From contig CAJXOF010000002.1 in assembly GCA_913057945.1 (NCBI GenBank), positions 356,231-420,230 of the forward strand: a stretch of 64,000 nucleotides of DNA, given 5' to 3'. Made by a program: the position numbers and the translations under genes. Shown piece by piece: positions 1-9,100 of this stretch (position 1 is the stretch's first letter; each line of letters starts with the position of its first letter). The notes under the pieces are model-generated. The model did not search any database. It was not told the DNA's origin and saw nothing but the letters and a program-made list of their open reading frames with translations. Source of the DNA: an uncultured Hyphomonadaceae bacterium (GTDB lineage Bacteria > Pseudomonadota > Alphaproteobacteria > Caulobacterales > Hyphomonadaceae).

Positions 1-354
1 ACCCAGGAGAACGATGCCGACCAGGGCCGCCTGAATGGGTTCGGTCTTGGTGAAGGCAGTCGCCGCCGCGAAATTGGCCCGCGAGAACAGATGGATCAGC
101 AGGCCCGTGGCCGCGACCTGGCTTATCCCGCCTACAAGGGCGTAGGCAAAGAAAGCGCCCGGCGGCGCGGGCAGGGGCTGGCCCCGTCCGAAGGTCAGGG
201 CCACCAGCAGGCCGATCGCCAAGGGCGCCGCATAGACAAAACGCGAGGCGGTCGCGCCCCATGTGCTGAGCGACGTTTTCAGCTGTTTCTGAAGCGCAGA
301 GCGGACATTCTGGCAGAATGCAGCCGCCAGCGTCATGGGAATCCAGAGATCCAT
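1..354 (-). CDS. DMT-superfamily (EamA-like) transporter, 3' part cut by window start
   Basis: An open reading frame starts at ATG 354 and runs off the window start without a stop, giving the N-terminal 118 residues. It begins MDLWIPMTLAAAFCQNVRSA and shows hydrophobic segments at about residues 3-14, 38-56, 67-88 and 107-118, alternating with short charged loops. This is the layout of the 10-TM drug/metabolite transporter superfamily, which exports small metabolites across the inner membrane. The substrate cannot be told. It lies just downstream of leuA on the same strand (33 nt apart), so it may be co-transcribed with leuA. Membrane transporter is clear; the DMT/EamA assignment is a family-level inference from a partial protein. 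Confidence 0.65.
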   Translation of the reverse strand, partial: MDLWIPMTLAAAFCQNVRSALQKQLKTSLSTWGATASRFVYAAPLAIGLLVALTFGRGQPLPAPPGAFFAYALVGGISQVAATGLLIHLFSRANFAAATAFTKTEPIQAALVGIVLLG

Positions 355-387
355 GCAGCAATACTCTTTGAGGGAGGTGGGGCTTGT

Positions 388-1929
388 CTAGGCGGCCTGT
401 GACCGCTTCGCCTTGCGCGCTTCCAGCTTGTTCACGGCGTGGAGATACGCTTTCGCGCTCGCCACCAGCGTGTCCGGATCGGATGACCGGCCGGTCGACA
501 TGATGCCCTCGCAGTTGAGACGGACCGACACCGTGGCCTGCGCATCCGTGCCACCGGTGACCGCATGGACCTGATACAGTTCCAGCTTGCCTTCATGCGG
601 CACGATTTCGCGGATGGCATTGAAGACGGCATCAACCGGGCCATTGCCGCGGGCGATGGCGTATTTGTCTTCGCCGTCCACGATCAGGTCAATCTCGGCG
701 GTCTGGGGCGCATCCGTTCCGGCAACGACCCGCAACCGCTTGAACGCGATCCGCTCGCCTTCTGCGGCCAGCTGGTCGTCGACGAGCGCGATGATGTCGT
801 CATCGAAGACATGCTTCTTGCGGTCTGCGAGGGCCTTGAAGCGCTTGAACGCATCGTTCAGCGGATCGCCTTCCATCGTGTAGCCGAGCGCTTCCAGCTT
901 GTCGCGGAAGGCGTGGCGACCGGAATGCTTGCCCATGACCAGTGAGGTCTTGGCGACGCCGACATCTTCGGGCCGCATGATTTCATATGTCTCGGCATTC
1001 TTCAGCATGCCATCCTGGTGGATGCCGCTTTCATGCGCGAAGGCGTTCTTGCCGACGATGGCCTTGTTGTACTGGACCGGGAAGCCGGTGATGCGGCTGA
1101 CCATGGCCGAGGCGCGAGAGAGGTAAGCCGGCTTGATATTGGTCTCGAAGGGCAGCGTGTCGCTGCGCACCTTCATCGCCATGACGATCTCTTCCAGCGC
1201 GGCATTGCCGGCGCGTTCGCCGAGACCGTTGATGGCGCATTCCACCTGACGCGCCCCATTGGCGACGGCGTTGATGGAGTTCGCGACAGCGAGCCCAAGG
1301 TCATTGTGGCAGTGCGCCGACCAGATGACCTTGTCGGAGTTCGGGATTGTCTCGATCACACGGCGGAACAGGGCACCATACTCGTCGGGATGCGAATAGC
1401 CGACTGTGTCGGGCAGATTGATCGTGGTCGCGCCGCTGGCAATGGCCAGGTCGATACATTTGCATAGGAAGTCGAAATCGGTGCGGGTAGCGTCTTCGGC
1501 GCTCCATTCGACATCGTCGGTATGGTTGCGCGCCTGCGCGACCGAGCGACCGACCGCTTCGAGCACGGCGTTCGGGCCCATTTTCAGCTTGTGCTTCATG
1601 TGGACCGGGCTGGTCGAGATGAAGGTGTGGATGCGCGGACGGGCCGCTTTCTTCACCGCTTCAGCGCAGCGGTCGATATCGTTCGGCGTCGAGCGGGCGA
1701 GGCCGCAGATGATGGCGGATTTCGATTGTTCGGCGATGGCGCTGACGGCGGCGAAATCGCCTTCGGACGCGGCCGGGAAGCCCGCTTCGATGACATCGAC
1801 GCCCATGGTCTCCATCAACTCGGCGAGTTCGAGCTTTTCATTATGGGTCATGGAGGCGCCAGGCGATTGCTCGCCGTCGCGCAAGGTCGTGTCAAAAATA
1901 CGGATATGAGGATTGGATGAGGTGGACAT
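388..1929 (-). CDS. leuA: 2-isopropylmalate synthase
   Basis: 513-residue LeuA, which condenses 2-oxoisovalerate with acetyl-CoA in the first committed step of leucine synthesis (cytosol). The N-terminal HMGL-like TIM barrel opens with FDTTLRDGEQSPGASM, containing the catalytic Arg and metal-binding Asp. The metal-ligand motif HCHNDLG lies near residue 206, and the GIHQDG and GKHSGRHAF motifs follow. The C-terminal third is the LeuA dimer domain that binds leucine as feedback inhibitor. Length fits the family. It is preceded by a leucine-rich leader ORF (2005-2067) and a terminator-like structure ending in T6 at 1957-1962, so transcription attenuation by leucine supply is likely in addition to allosteric inhibition. 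Confidence 0.97.
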   Translation of the reverse strand: MSTSSNPHIRIFDTTLRDGEQSPGASMTHNEKLELAELMETMGVDVIEAGFPAASEGDFAAVSAIAEQSKSAIICGLARSTPNDIDRCAEAVKKAARPRIHTFISTSPVHMKHKLKMGPNAVLEAVGRSVAQARNHTDDVEWSAEDATRTDFDFLCKCIDLAIASGATTINLPDTVGYSHPDEYGALFRRVIETIPNSDKVIWSAHCHNDLGLAVANSINAVANGARQVECAINGLGERAGNAALEEIVMAMKVRSDTLPFETNIKPAYLSRASAMVSRITGFPVQYNKAIVGKNAFAHESGIHQDGMLKNAETYEIMRPEDVGVAKTSLVMGKHSGRHAFRDKLEALGYTMEGDPLNDAFKRFKALADRKKHVFDDDIIALVDDQLAAEGERIAFKRLRVVAGTDAPQTAEIDLIVDGEDKYAIARGNGPVDAVFNAIREIVPHEGKLELYQVHAVTGGTDAQATVSVRLNCEGIMSTGRSSDPDTLVASAKAYLHAVNKLEARKAKRSQAA

Positions 1930-1956
1930 TTTGGAGCTACCGGGTCTGGGGATGGG

Positions 1957-2034
1957 AAAAAAGGCTGATGTTGACCCCTGACCGCGCGGCTGCCCTGGCT
2001 GACCCTAGGCAGACATCACCGGCCAGGGGCCGGT
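1957..2034 (-). terminator. candidate leuA attenuator structures
   Basis: On the minus strand a perfect hairpin ACCGGCC-CCT-GGCCGGT (2018-2034) directly follows the Leu codons of the leader ORF. Further on, GGTGATGT (2013-2020) can pair with ACATCA-G-CC (1963-1971), which is followed by six T (1957-1962). CTGCC/GGCAG forms a nested stem. The first hairpin and the terminator-like stem share the bases 2018-2020, so they are mutually exclusive, as expected of an attenuator. The terminator stem contains a long 3' bulge, so the exact fold is uncertain. Confidence 0.45.
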
Positions 2035-2067
2035 AAGCAGTAGTTGAAGAGGCAATTTATTCCACAT
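2005..2067 (-). CDS. leuL: leucine-rich leader peptide of leuA
   Basis: A 20-codon ORF, MWNKLPLQLLLTGPWPVMSA, starts 138 nt upstream of leuA. Five of residues 5-11 are leucine (TTG, CTT, CTA, CTG, CTT), including the usually rare CTA. This is the signature of a leader peptide whose translation senses charged tRNA-Leu. No Shine-Dalgarno precedes the ATG. The start lies 7 nt after a candidate -10 element, so the RNA may begin at the AUG (leaderless). The ORF is short and unsupported by homology here; the case rests on codon content, its position before leuA and the hairpin/T-run downstream. Confidence 0.7.
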   Translation of the reverse strand: MWNKLPLQLLLTGPWPVMSA

Positions 2068-2074
2068 GGGGTGT

Positions 2075-2103
2075 TACATCGGCCTAAGGTGCGGTGCTGT
2101 CAA
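2075..2103 (-). promoter_or_regulatory. candidate leuA promoter inside the 3' end of the upstream gene
   Basis: On the minus strand there is a perfect -35 TTGACA (2098-2103), a 17-nt spacer and GATGTA (2075-2080) as a weak -10. The leader ATG follows 7 nt later. The -35 lies within the last codons of the VTT-domain gene. Confidence 0.45.
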
Positions 2104-2827
2104 CCTTGTTTTGAGGGATCAGGGCAACAGATTGCCCGGCTTTCCGCATTCTGGCTCGGGCATAGGCGGCCAGGGCCACATAGACGCCGATGGCGGCGGC
2201 GGCCGCTGCGATCGCGACACCTGGATTCCCCTTGAGAGCGGCAAACAGGCTTTGTCCGGCAAACGCGATCAGGGCGATCTTGGGGATAATGCCGACGCCC
2301 ATGCCCGCCCAATACTGCAGGAATTTCGCATGGCTGACCCCGAACGCCATGTTGACGAGCAGGGCAGGGCCCGCGGGCACATTCCGGACAATCGCGCTGG
2401 TCATCATGGCATTCCTGCCCACAAAGCCCGACAGTTTGTTGGCGGTTTCCCCGGCATAGCGCCGGAAGGTCTTCTCCCCGGCCAGACGCCCGGCATAGAA
2501 AGTGGCGGCGCCGGCCACCATGTTGGCAATCCAGCCAAGGATTGCGCCAAGCCACGGGCCGAACATGGCAATCGCGATGGCCAGCAGCGCGAATTGCGGA
2601 ATGCCGACAAAGGCACCGACCACGAATAGCAGGATCAGGGCCGGCAAGGCCCACGGGCTGGACGCAATGTCCTGCATGATGTCCTGCAAGGCGGCGACGT
2701 CCATCAGATTGGTCGTCTTTCCGATGATGAACAGGACGAGGATCACGGCCAGCGCGGTGGCGCCAATGATGGCACCGGTGCGCGCATTGGCATCCAGGAT
2801 TCTTTTGGGGGCGGGACGAGTATCCAT
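2084..2827 (-). CDS. TVP38/TMEM64 (VTT-domain) inner-membrane protein
   Basis: 247 residues with hydrophobic segments around residues 18-38, 58-80, 84-110, 145-162, 170-195 and 202-222. The central FVGIPQFALLAIAIAMFGPWLG-type segment with following GAATFYAGR is typical of the VTT (SNARE-associated, DedA-related) domain. Bacterial members are membrane proteins linked to lipid scrambling or ion homeostasis; the role here is unknown. It lies upstream of leuA on the same strand. Its last codons carry the candidate leuA -35 element, so leuA probably has its own start inside this gene. ATG at 2827 was kept because no better internal start is visible. Confidence 0.75.
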   Translation of the reverse strand: MDTRPAPKRILDANARTGAIIGATALAVILVLFIIGKTTNLMDVAALQDIMQDIASSPWALPALILLFVVGAFVGIPQFALLAIAIAMFGPWLGAILGWIANMVAGAATFYAGRLAGEKTFRRYAGETANKLSGFVGRNAMMTSAIVRNVPAGPALLVNMAFGVSHAKFLQYWAGMGVGIIPKIALIAFAGQSLFAALKGNPGVAIAAAAAAIGVYVALAAYARARMRKAGQSVALIPQNKVDSTAP

Positions 2828-2897
2828 GAAGGCGCTTTCAAGGTCAGGGGGATTTACGTCAATCCGCCGCGTGCGGCAAAGTTAATTTCAGCAGGAG

Positions 2898-2926
2898 TTG
2901 ATCGACCCGTACCGGCCAGATACGTA
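2898..2926 (+). promoter_or_regulatory. candidate bioB promoter
   Basis: TTGATC (2898-2903), 17-nt spacer, TACGTA (2921-2926), located 37 nt before the bioB ATG. The match is moderate and no biotin-regulator palindrome was recognised. Confidence 0.35.
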
Positions 2927-2963
2927 GTCTGCCGATCGATTGTAACCCTCAAGGATCCTCCGA

Positions 2964-3965
2964 ATGACAGACCTTTCCCCTCGCCATGACTGGACCCGGG
3001 ACGAAATCGCCACGCTCTACGCCTTGCCGCTCGACACGCTGATGGCGCAGGCACTCACGGTGAAACAGGCAAACTGGCCGGATGGGAAAGTTCAGAAATC
3101 GCAATTGCTGTCGATCAAGACAGGCGGCTGCGCCGAAGATTGCGGCTATTGCAGCCAGTCGGCGCATTTCGATACCGGGCTCGACGCCTCGAAGCTGATG
3201 CCGCTGGACGAGGTGGTGACTGCGGCCCGGCGGGCCAAGGAAAATGGGGCGGACCGGTTCTGCATGGGCGCGGCCTGGCGCAGCCTGAAGGATCGCGACG
3301 TGCCGAAAGTGGCCGCCATGATCGAGGCCGTGAAAGCCGAAGGCCTGGAGACCTGTGTGACACTGGGCATGCTGGATGAGGGACAGGCCGAAGCGCTGAA
3401 ATCGGCTGGGCTCGATTACTACAATCACAATCTCGATACCTCGCCGGAATATTACGGTAAGGTCGTCTCGACCCGCACCTATGACGACCGGCTGGAAACC
3501 CTCGGTCGTGCGCGGACAGCGGGCCTGAAGCTCTGCTGTGGTGGCATCCTGGGCATGGGCGAGAGCCGGGATGACCGGATCGGCCTGATCCATGAACTGG
3601 CCAAGCTGAGGCCTCACCCGGAAAGCGTGCCGGTCAACATGCTGGTGCCGATTGAAGGCACGCCGCTGGGCCACAGCCCGGCTATTTCCGTCATCGAAAT
3701 GGCGCGTGCCATCGCTGTCTGCCGCATCGTGTTTCCGCAAAGCTGGGTGCGCCTGTCGGCCGGGCGCGAAGGCATGACGGAAGAGGGACAGGCGCTTTGC
3801 CTGCTGGCTGGTGCGAACTCGATCTTTGTCGGCGACCGCCTGCTGACCACAGACAATCCGGAAATCGACGAGGATGATGCGCTGATGGGCCAGATGGGAT
3901 TGGAGGCCGCCAGCCGGGAAGAGATGGAAGCCCCGGCGCGGCGCACCACGCTGATCGGTAGCTGA
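2964..3965 (+). CDS. bioB: biotin synthase
   Basis: 333-residue radical-SAM enzyme that inserts sulfur into dethiobiotin in the last step of biotin synthesis. The radical-SAM cluster motif CAEDCGYC gives Cys56, Cys60 and Cys63; YYNHNLDTS and the conserved RLSAGRE segment near the C terminus are also present. Length matches the family. Start ATG 2964 follows AAGGA by 8 nt. It stands alone: no other bio gene is in the window, and the gene downstream (13 nt) is convergent. Confidence 0.97.
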   Translation: MTDLSPRHDWTRDEIATLYALPLDTLMAQALTVKQANWPDGKVQKSQLLSIKTGGCAEDCGYCSQSAHFDTGLDASKLMPLDEVVTAARRAKENGADRFCMGAAWRSLKDRDVPKVAAMIEAVKAEGLETCVTLGMLDEGQAEALKSAGLDYYNHNLDTSPEYYGKVVSTRTYDDRLETLGRARTAGLKLCCGGILGMGESRDDRIGLIHELAKLRPHPESVPVNMLVPIEGTPLGHSPAISVIEMARAIAVCRIVFPQSWVRLSAGREGMTEEGQALCLLAGANSIFVGDRLLTTDNPEIDEDDALMGQMGLEAASREEMEAPARRTTLIGS

Positions 3966-3978
3966 TCCGCGCGTCCAC

Positions 3979-4752
3979 CTACCGGGTCTGGCCGCCATCC
4001 ACGGGCACAATCGCGCCGGTGATGAAGCTCGCGACCGGACTGAGCAGGAAGGCGGCGGCCGTGCCGATCTCTTCGGGTTTGCCGAACCGCTGAAGGGGCA
4101 CTTCGCGCTGGATCCAACGTTTCCACGCGTCCCCGCGCTCGCCGTTGATGCGGTCTTCCCAATCTCCGCCGGGGAAGAGGATATTGCCGGGGGCAATCGC
4201 GTTGATGCGAATGTTGTTGCGGCCCGAAATATGGGCAAGTTCCTTGGTGAGGTGATTCATGGCGGCTTTCGACGTGCCATAGGTCAGCGGCGAGCCAAGG
4301 CCGGTCAGGCCGGCAATGGACGAGATCATCAGGATTGCCCCTTCGCCACGCGGGTCCATGCGGCGCAGCGCCGAGCGCGCGAGGAAGAACGCGGAATCGA
4401 GATTTTGCGAGATGCCGGCATCCCAGGTTGCGTCATCCACTTCATAGCCGGGGGGGCAGGGGTGGAGGCCGACATTGGCGACCGCGCCCCAAAGCTCGCC
4501 GAGTTCGTTCTCGATCGTGTCGATCATGGTGTCGACGGTCCGGGAGTTGCGCAGATCGCCCGCGCGGGCCCAGACATTGTCGTCTCCGAACTTTGCCGCG
4601 AGGCGGGCGCGTTGCGCTTCCAGCGTCTCCTCACCGCGCGCCGCCAGCGCGACCTTTGCGCCTTCGGCAAGGCAGGTTTCGGCGATGCTGAGGCCGATGC
4701 CCCGACTGGCGCCGGCAACGAAGATGGTTTTTCCCTTGAGTCCCAGATCCAT
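3979..4752 (-). CDS. short-chain dehydrogenase/reductase (SDR family)
   Basis: 257 residues with a Rossmann fold. The cofactor-binding GASRGIG is near residues 12-18, the NVG motif takes the place of the usual NAG, catalytic Tyr-x-x-x-Lys is YGTSK, and the C terminus ends in VDGGQTR. It is an NAD(P)-dependent oxidoreductase; the substrate is unknown. Start ATG 4752 was preferred over an upstream in-frame ATG because AGGGGAG sits about 8 nt before it and the family N terminus (LGLKGKTIFV) begins there. The next gene upstream is 105 nt away on the same strand. Confidence 0.88.
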   Translation of the reverse strand: MDLGLKGKTIFVAGASRGIGLSIAETCLAEGAKVALAARGEETLEAQRARLAAKFGDDNVWARAGDLRNSRTVDTMIDTIENELGELWGAVANVGLHPCPPGYEVDDATWDAGISQNLDSAFFLARSALRRMDPRGEGAILMISSIAGLTGLGSPLTYGTSKAAMNHLTKELAHISGRNNIRINAIAPGNILFPGGDWEDRINGERGDAWKRWIQREVPLQRFGKPEEIGTAAAFLLSPVASFITGAIVPVDGGQTR

Positions 4753-4857
4753 GTGCGTGTCTCCCCTTGTGTTGTGAAGGCAGCGTAGACGCCTCATCGG
4801 CAAAGGAAATCCCCGCCCTCAGGGAAGGCGGGGAACAATGACGGGCAAAAGGCGGGA

Positions 4858-5448
4858 TCAGGCAGCCTTGCGATAGCGTTCATTCACGCTTTCATCGAGA
4901 CGGGGAGTCCGGGCGGTGACAGCTTTCACCATGCGTTCAAGCGCCGGGAAGAAGCGGACCCGCTCGAGGACCGGATTTGTGTAATTGGTAATGACGCAAT
5001 AATGGGTGTCCTTGCCCATGCGGTGGTGGGCGGCATGGTGCTGGAAGGACTGGGCGACCCCGGTCTTCTGCAGGGCGGTGATCAGTTTGCCATTCTCCTT
5101 CGGGCTGCGATGTGCGGCGCGGTGGAACTCATTGGCAAAGATACCGAACAGGACGGCTGAGCCGGTGAACAGGTTCAGCGTGCCCGTGGCCCAGAAGCCG
5201 GCGAGGAACAAGGCGCCAAGCACGAAGACTTCCTTGTTGCGCGACAGGAATGAGCCGACGAGAAACGCCCGCGGCTTGAAATGGTGTTCCTGGTTGGCGC
5301 GGATCGTATGGCCCAGCACCGGCCATTTCGGATTTCCGTACCGGTCTTCGAACCAGTGGATAAGGCCGGAAATGAAATCGGCCAGGAACAAGCCCCCGAA
5401 AATGGACGCGGCGGACTTAAGGGCAGTAGCGACAATCGTGACCGGCAT
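4858..5448 (-). CDS. CarF/PEDS1-like lipid desaturase-domain membrane protein
   Basis: 196 residues. Histidine motifs typical of the lipid desaturase (TMEM189/Kua) domain are present: GLIHWFEDRYG, HTIRANQEHHFKP, EFHRAAHRSP and QHHAAHHRMGKDTHYCVITNYTNP. Hydrophobic segments lie at about residues 8-28 and 68-105. Characterised members (myxobacterial CarF, animal PEDS1) desaturate plasmanylethanolamine to make the plasmalogen vinyl-ether bond at the membrane, with a His-ligated di-iron centre. Whether this bacterium has ether lipids is unknown, so the exact substrate is inference. Start ATG 5448 has AAGGAG 8 nt upstream, favoured over an ATG at 5511. An inverted repeat lies 31-50 nt upstream. 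Confidence 0.82.
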   Translation of the reverse strand: MPVTIVATALKSAASIFGGLFLADFISGLIHWFEDRYGNPKWPVLGHTIRANQEHHFKPRAFLVGSFLSRNKEVFVLGALFLAGFWATGTLNLFTGSAVLFGIFANEFHRAAHRSPKENGKLITALQKTGVAQSFQHHAAHHRMGKDTHYCVITNYTNPVLERVRFFPALERMVKAVTARTPRLDESVNERYRKAA

Positions 5449-5478
5449 GGGGTCATCTCCTTCTTGCTGTCGAACACT

Positions 5479-5498
5479 CTCACAAATTAGTGTGTGAG
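5479..5498. promoter_or_regulatory. inverted repeat upstream of the lipid desaturase gene
   Basis: CTCACA-N8-TGTGAG, with perfect 6-nt arms, lies 31-50 nt upstream of the desaturase start (5448). The spacing suits a repressor or activator operator; no regulator is identified nearby. Confidence 0.35.
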
Positions 5499-5585
5499 CG
5501 TTTGCTTGCAAAAGAAGGCGAGAATGTGGCGAGTGAGAAAATAATCACTTATTTTGTTGGGATGGCACGTCGTAACGGGAAGGGA

Positions 5586-5948
5586 CTATTCGTCTCGCAG
5601 GGGCTTCCGGGTCATCACAAAGACCGCCCCGATTGCGATCAGGCCCAAGCCTGCCCCCAGCACCCAGGGCTTGCGGTAGGCAAACGCAATGACGATGAGC
5701 GCGGCAATGCCCATGCCGGATAGAGCGGCGATCTTGGCCTGGCGCGCCATGGCGCCGGTTTCGAGAAACGTCTTGATGGCGGGGCCCGCGCCGGGCTGGC
5801 GATAGATCCAGTCGGCCCAGCTGGGATTGGATTTGGCAAATGCGAGAGCGGCGACAATCCAGAATATCGTGGTCGGCCAGATCGGAACGGCCAGCCCGAT
5901 CGCGCCCAGCACGAAGGCCACACTCCCGACTGCGCGCCATATCCACAT
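5586..5948 (-). CDS. DUF454 (YbaN-like) small inner-membrane protein
   Basis: 120 residues from ATG 5948. It starts MWIWRAVGSVAFVLGAIGLA and continues VPIWPTTIFWIVAALAFAKSNP, the conserved DUF454 block, with two further hydrophobic segments near residues 70-90 and 93-112. Function of the family is unknown. The open frame extends upstream to 6221, but the family N terminus aligns with 5948 and the upstream part overlaps the divergent gene's 5' region. SD evidence is weak (GGGGAA about 10 nt away), so the start is moderately certain. Confidence 0.75.
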   Translation of the reverse strand: MWIWRAVGSVAFVLGAIGLAVPIWPTTIFWIVAALAFAKSNPSWADWIYRQPGAGPAIKTFLETGAMARQAKIAALSGMGIAALIVIAFAYRKPWVLGAGLGLIAIGAVFVMTRKPLRDE

Positions 5949-6116
5949 GACAAATCCATTCCCCGCCCAATGGCCGCTGGCAACCCCCAAAGCAGCACAG
6001 GCCACCCGAATGCGGCTGTAATTTGTAGAAATTTCTTTGATTTGACCCATTCGCGCCCTGTTCGCGCCGCCACGAAGATGTGTAAGAGTTGCAGGAAAGC
6101 TCAAAGGAGAGGGTTC

Positions 6117-9100
6117 ATGTCGCACTTCGTATCGGGCAGGCGGGGAATTGGTCGGACTTTGGTCGTTGCCATGATGATCGCCGCGCTCGCGGCGTGTGGA
6201 GGCGACAAGGAAAGCCGGCAATCCGACACCGCCAGCGATGAAGGCACGATTGTCACCCGGTCCCCGGCGGACAATGTCGCCGCCCGGCAGCGCGAGCGCC
6301 GGCGCCAGGCTGCGCAGAACGAGGCCGAACAGGAATTCTCCTATTTCCGCTACCGGATCGATACCGCGACCGAGCAGCCGCTTGCCTGTTTCGTTTTTTC
6401 CGCGCCACTTGATCCGGAGGCGGATTATTCTCCCTATCTCGAATTTCGGCCGGCCTTCCGCCCGGCGCTCAGCGTCGAAGGACGGGAACTGTGTGTGGGC
6501 GGCCTGACCTTCGGGTCAGAGCGGTCGGCAACGCTGCTGTCCGGCCTGCCGGCCGCCGATGGCCGCACGCTGAAAAACGAGGAAGTGGTGCCGATCGATT
6601 TCGCTGACCGGCCGCCCTATGTCGGCTTCAAGGGCGCAGGCGTGATCCTGCCGCGCGAGGACGCTGACGGCCTGCCGATCGAAACGGTGAATGTTGATGA
6701 GGTCGAAGTGACCGTCTCGCGCATCAATGATCGCGCGCTGGCGTTCAAGTCGATCTCCGAAGGCCAAACCAATGCGCAGGGCCGGTATGCCTACACTTGG
6801 GGTGAGGACAATCCGGAAGATGTCCAGGAAGTCCTGTTCAAAGGGCGCATGGATGTGGCCAAGGAGCAGAACGCCCCGGTCGTATCCGTCTTCCCCTTGC
6901 AGGATGTTGTCGGCCCGCTGGAGCCCGGCGCGTATTATGTGACCGTCAAGGATGCCGCCGACCTCAGCAGCGCCGAACAACCGCCGGCCTCGTCCAGCCG
7001 CTGGATCATGATGACCGATCTGGCCATCACCGCCTATGAGGGCGGCAACGGGCTCGATGTCACGCTGCGCTCGCTGCAGGATGGCCGTCCCGTGCCGGAC
7101 ACGACCGTGCAACTCGTGGCCCGCAACAATGATATCCTTGCCGAAGGCCGCACCAATGAAGTCGGCCGTGTGGCGTTCGACGCGCCGATCACCAACGGCC
7201 AGGGCAATATGGAACCCAAGCTGATCCTGGCTTACAGCGCCAAGGGCGAACTGGCGGCACTGGACCTGACCCGTGCGCCGGTGGATCTGTCGGAATATGC
7301 CGTGGGTGGGCGCCGGACCGCCGGTGACATTGACGCCTTCATGTATACCGAGCGGGGCATCTACCGTCCCGGCGAGACCGTGCAGCTGACTGCGCTGCTC
7401 CGCGACCATACCGGCAAGGCCATCGAGGACCGGGCCGGCAATCTCGTGATCTATCGTCCAAACGGCCTGGTTGCCGAGCGTATCCGGTTCAATGATCCGG
7501 AAGCCTCTGCTGTGGTCGAGGCATACGACCTCACCAAGGGCGCATCCCGAGGCCAATGGCGCGCCACAGTGGAGATCGATGGCGTGTCCGGCGCCTCCGG
7601 ATCGGTGAGCTTCTCGGTCGAGGATTTCGTGCCCCAGCGGATTGCCGTTGATCTGGGCACGGACAAGGACACACCCGTCCTGCTGGGCGAGACGCGCTCC
7701 GTGGAGGTTGCGTCCCGTTTCCTCTATGGCGCACCGGGCGCTGGCCTGACGGTCAAGTCCGAAGCGCGGATCGAAGCGGCCCCGAACCCGTTCCCCGAAT
7801 TCAAGGGGTTCACCTTCGGCAAGCATGATGAGAGCTTCCGCGAGCGCATCCTGGAAATGGATGACACGACGACGGACGGGGCTGGGGTGGCGACGGTCAA
7901 GCTCGCCCCCGGCAATGCCGGCAGCAATGCCGGGCGCCCGCTGCGCCTAAATGCCGTTATCAGCGTTCTGGAGCCCGGCGGCCGCGCCGTCACTGAAAGC
8001 GTGCGGATTCCGTATCGCCCGGAACGGCTTTATGTCGGCCTGAAGCCCGGCTTTGAATATTCTGTCGAGGAAGGCCAGGATGCGGCCTATGAAGTCGTCG
8101 CGATGAATGAGAAGGGCCAGGCAATCGCCCAGCGGCTCACCTGGAAACTCCTCGCTATCGATTATCATTACGACTGGTACCGCGATGGCGACCAATGGCG
8201 CTGGCGCCGGTCGCGTACGGTCACCAAGGTCAATGAAGGCATCGTGACCACTCCGGAAGGCGGCAGCACCGAGATCCGGGTCTCCGGTCTCGACTGGGGC
8301 AGCCATGAACTGGTCGTCGAAGGCACGGACGCGAATGCGGCGGCCGTCTCCAGTGACGATTTCTATGTCGGCTGGGGCGGCGGCGTCTCTGAAGATGGCG
8401 CCGAGGCCCCGGACCGGGTCCGCATCATCGGGCCGGAGAAGGCGCCCTCTGCCGGACAGAGCGCCGACATCACGATCGTTCCGCCCTATCAAGGTCAGGC
8501 ACAAGTCGTCGTGGCAACAGATCGCATCCTGTCAGTCCAGAATTTCTCGGTCAGCGCGCAGGGCACGAATGTGACGCTGCCGGTGACGGATGAATGGGGC
8601 GAAGGCGCCTATGTCATGGTGTCAGTCTATACCGAACGTGACCCGATCCTGCGGGCGAAACCCCGCCGCGCGGTCGGCGTAAGCCATATCCCGGTGGACA
8701 TGGGTGCGCGCACCTTCGATCTGACGCTGAACGCGCCGGATATTGCCCGCCCGGTGGGTGAGCAGGTGATTGAGGTCGAGTTCGAGAATGGCCCGCGCGA
8801 GCCGGTCTTCCTGACGCTTGCCGCCGTGGATGAAGGCATTCTCAGCCTCACCAAGTTCAAGAGCCCGGACCCGGTCAGCTATTATTATGGCAAGAAGGCG
8901 CTCGGCGTTGAAATGTACGACGATTACGGACGCCTGCTCGACCCGAACATGGGTATGCCGGCTGAAGTCCGCTCTGGCGGTGACCAGTTGGGCGGCGAAG
9001 GCCTGTCCGTGGTGCCGGTGAAGTCGGTCGCCCTGTTCTCCGGCCTCGTGGATGTCGGCCGGTCCGGCAAGGCAAAGATCCGACTTGAACTGCCGGAATT

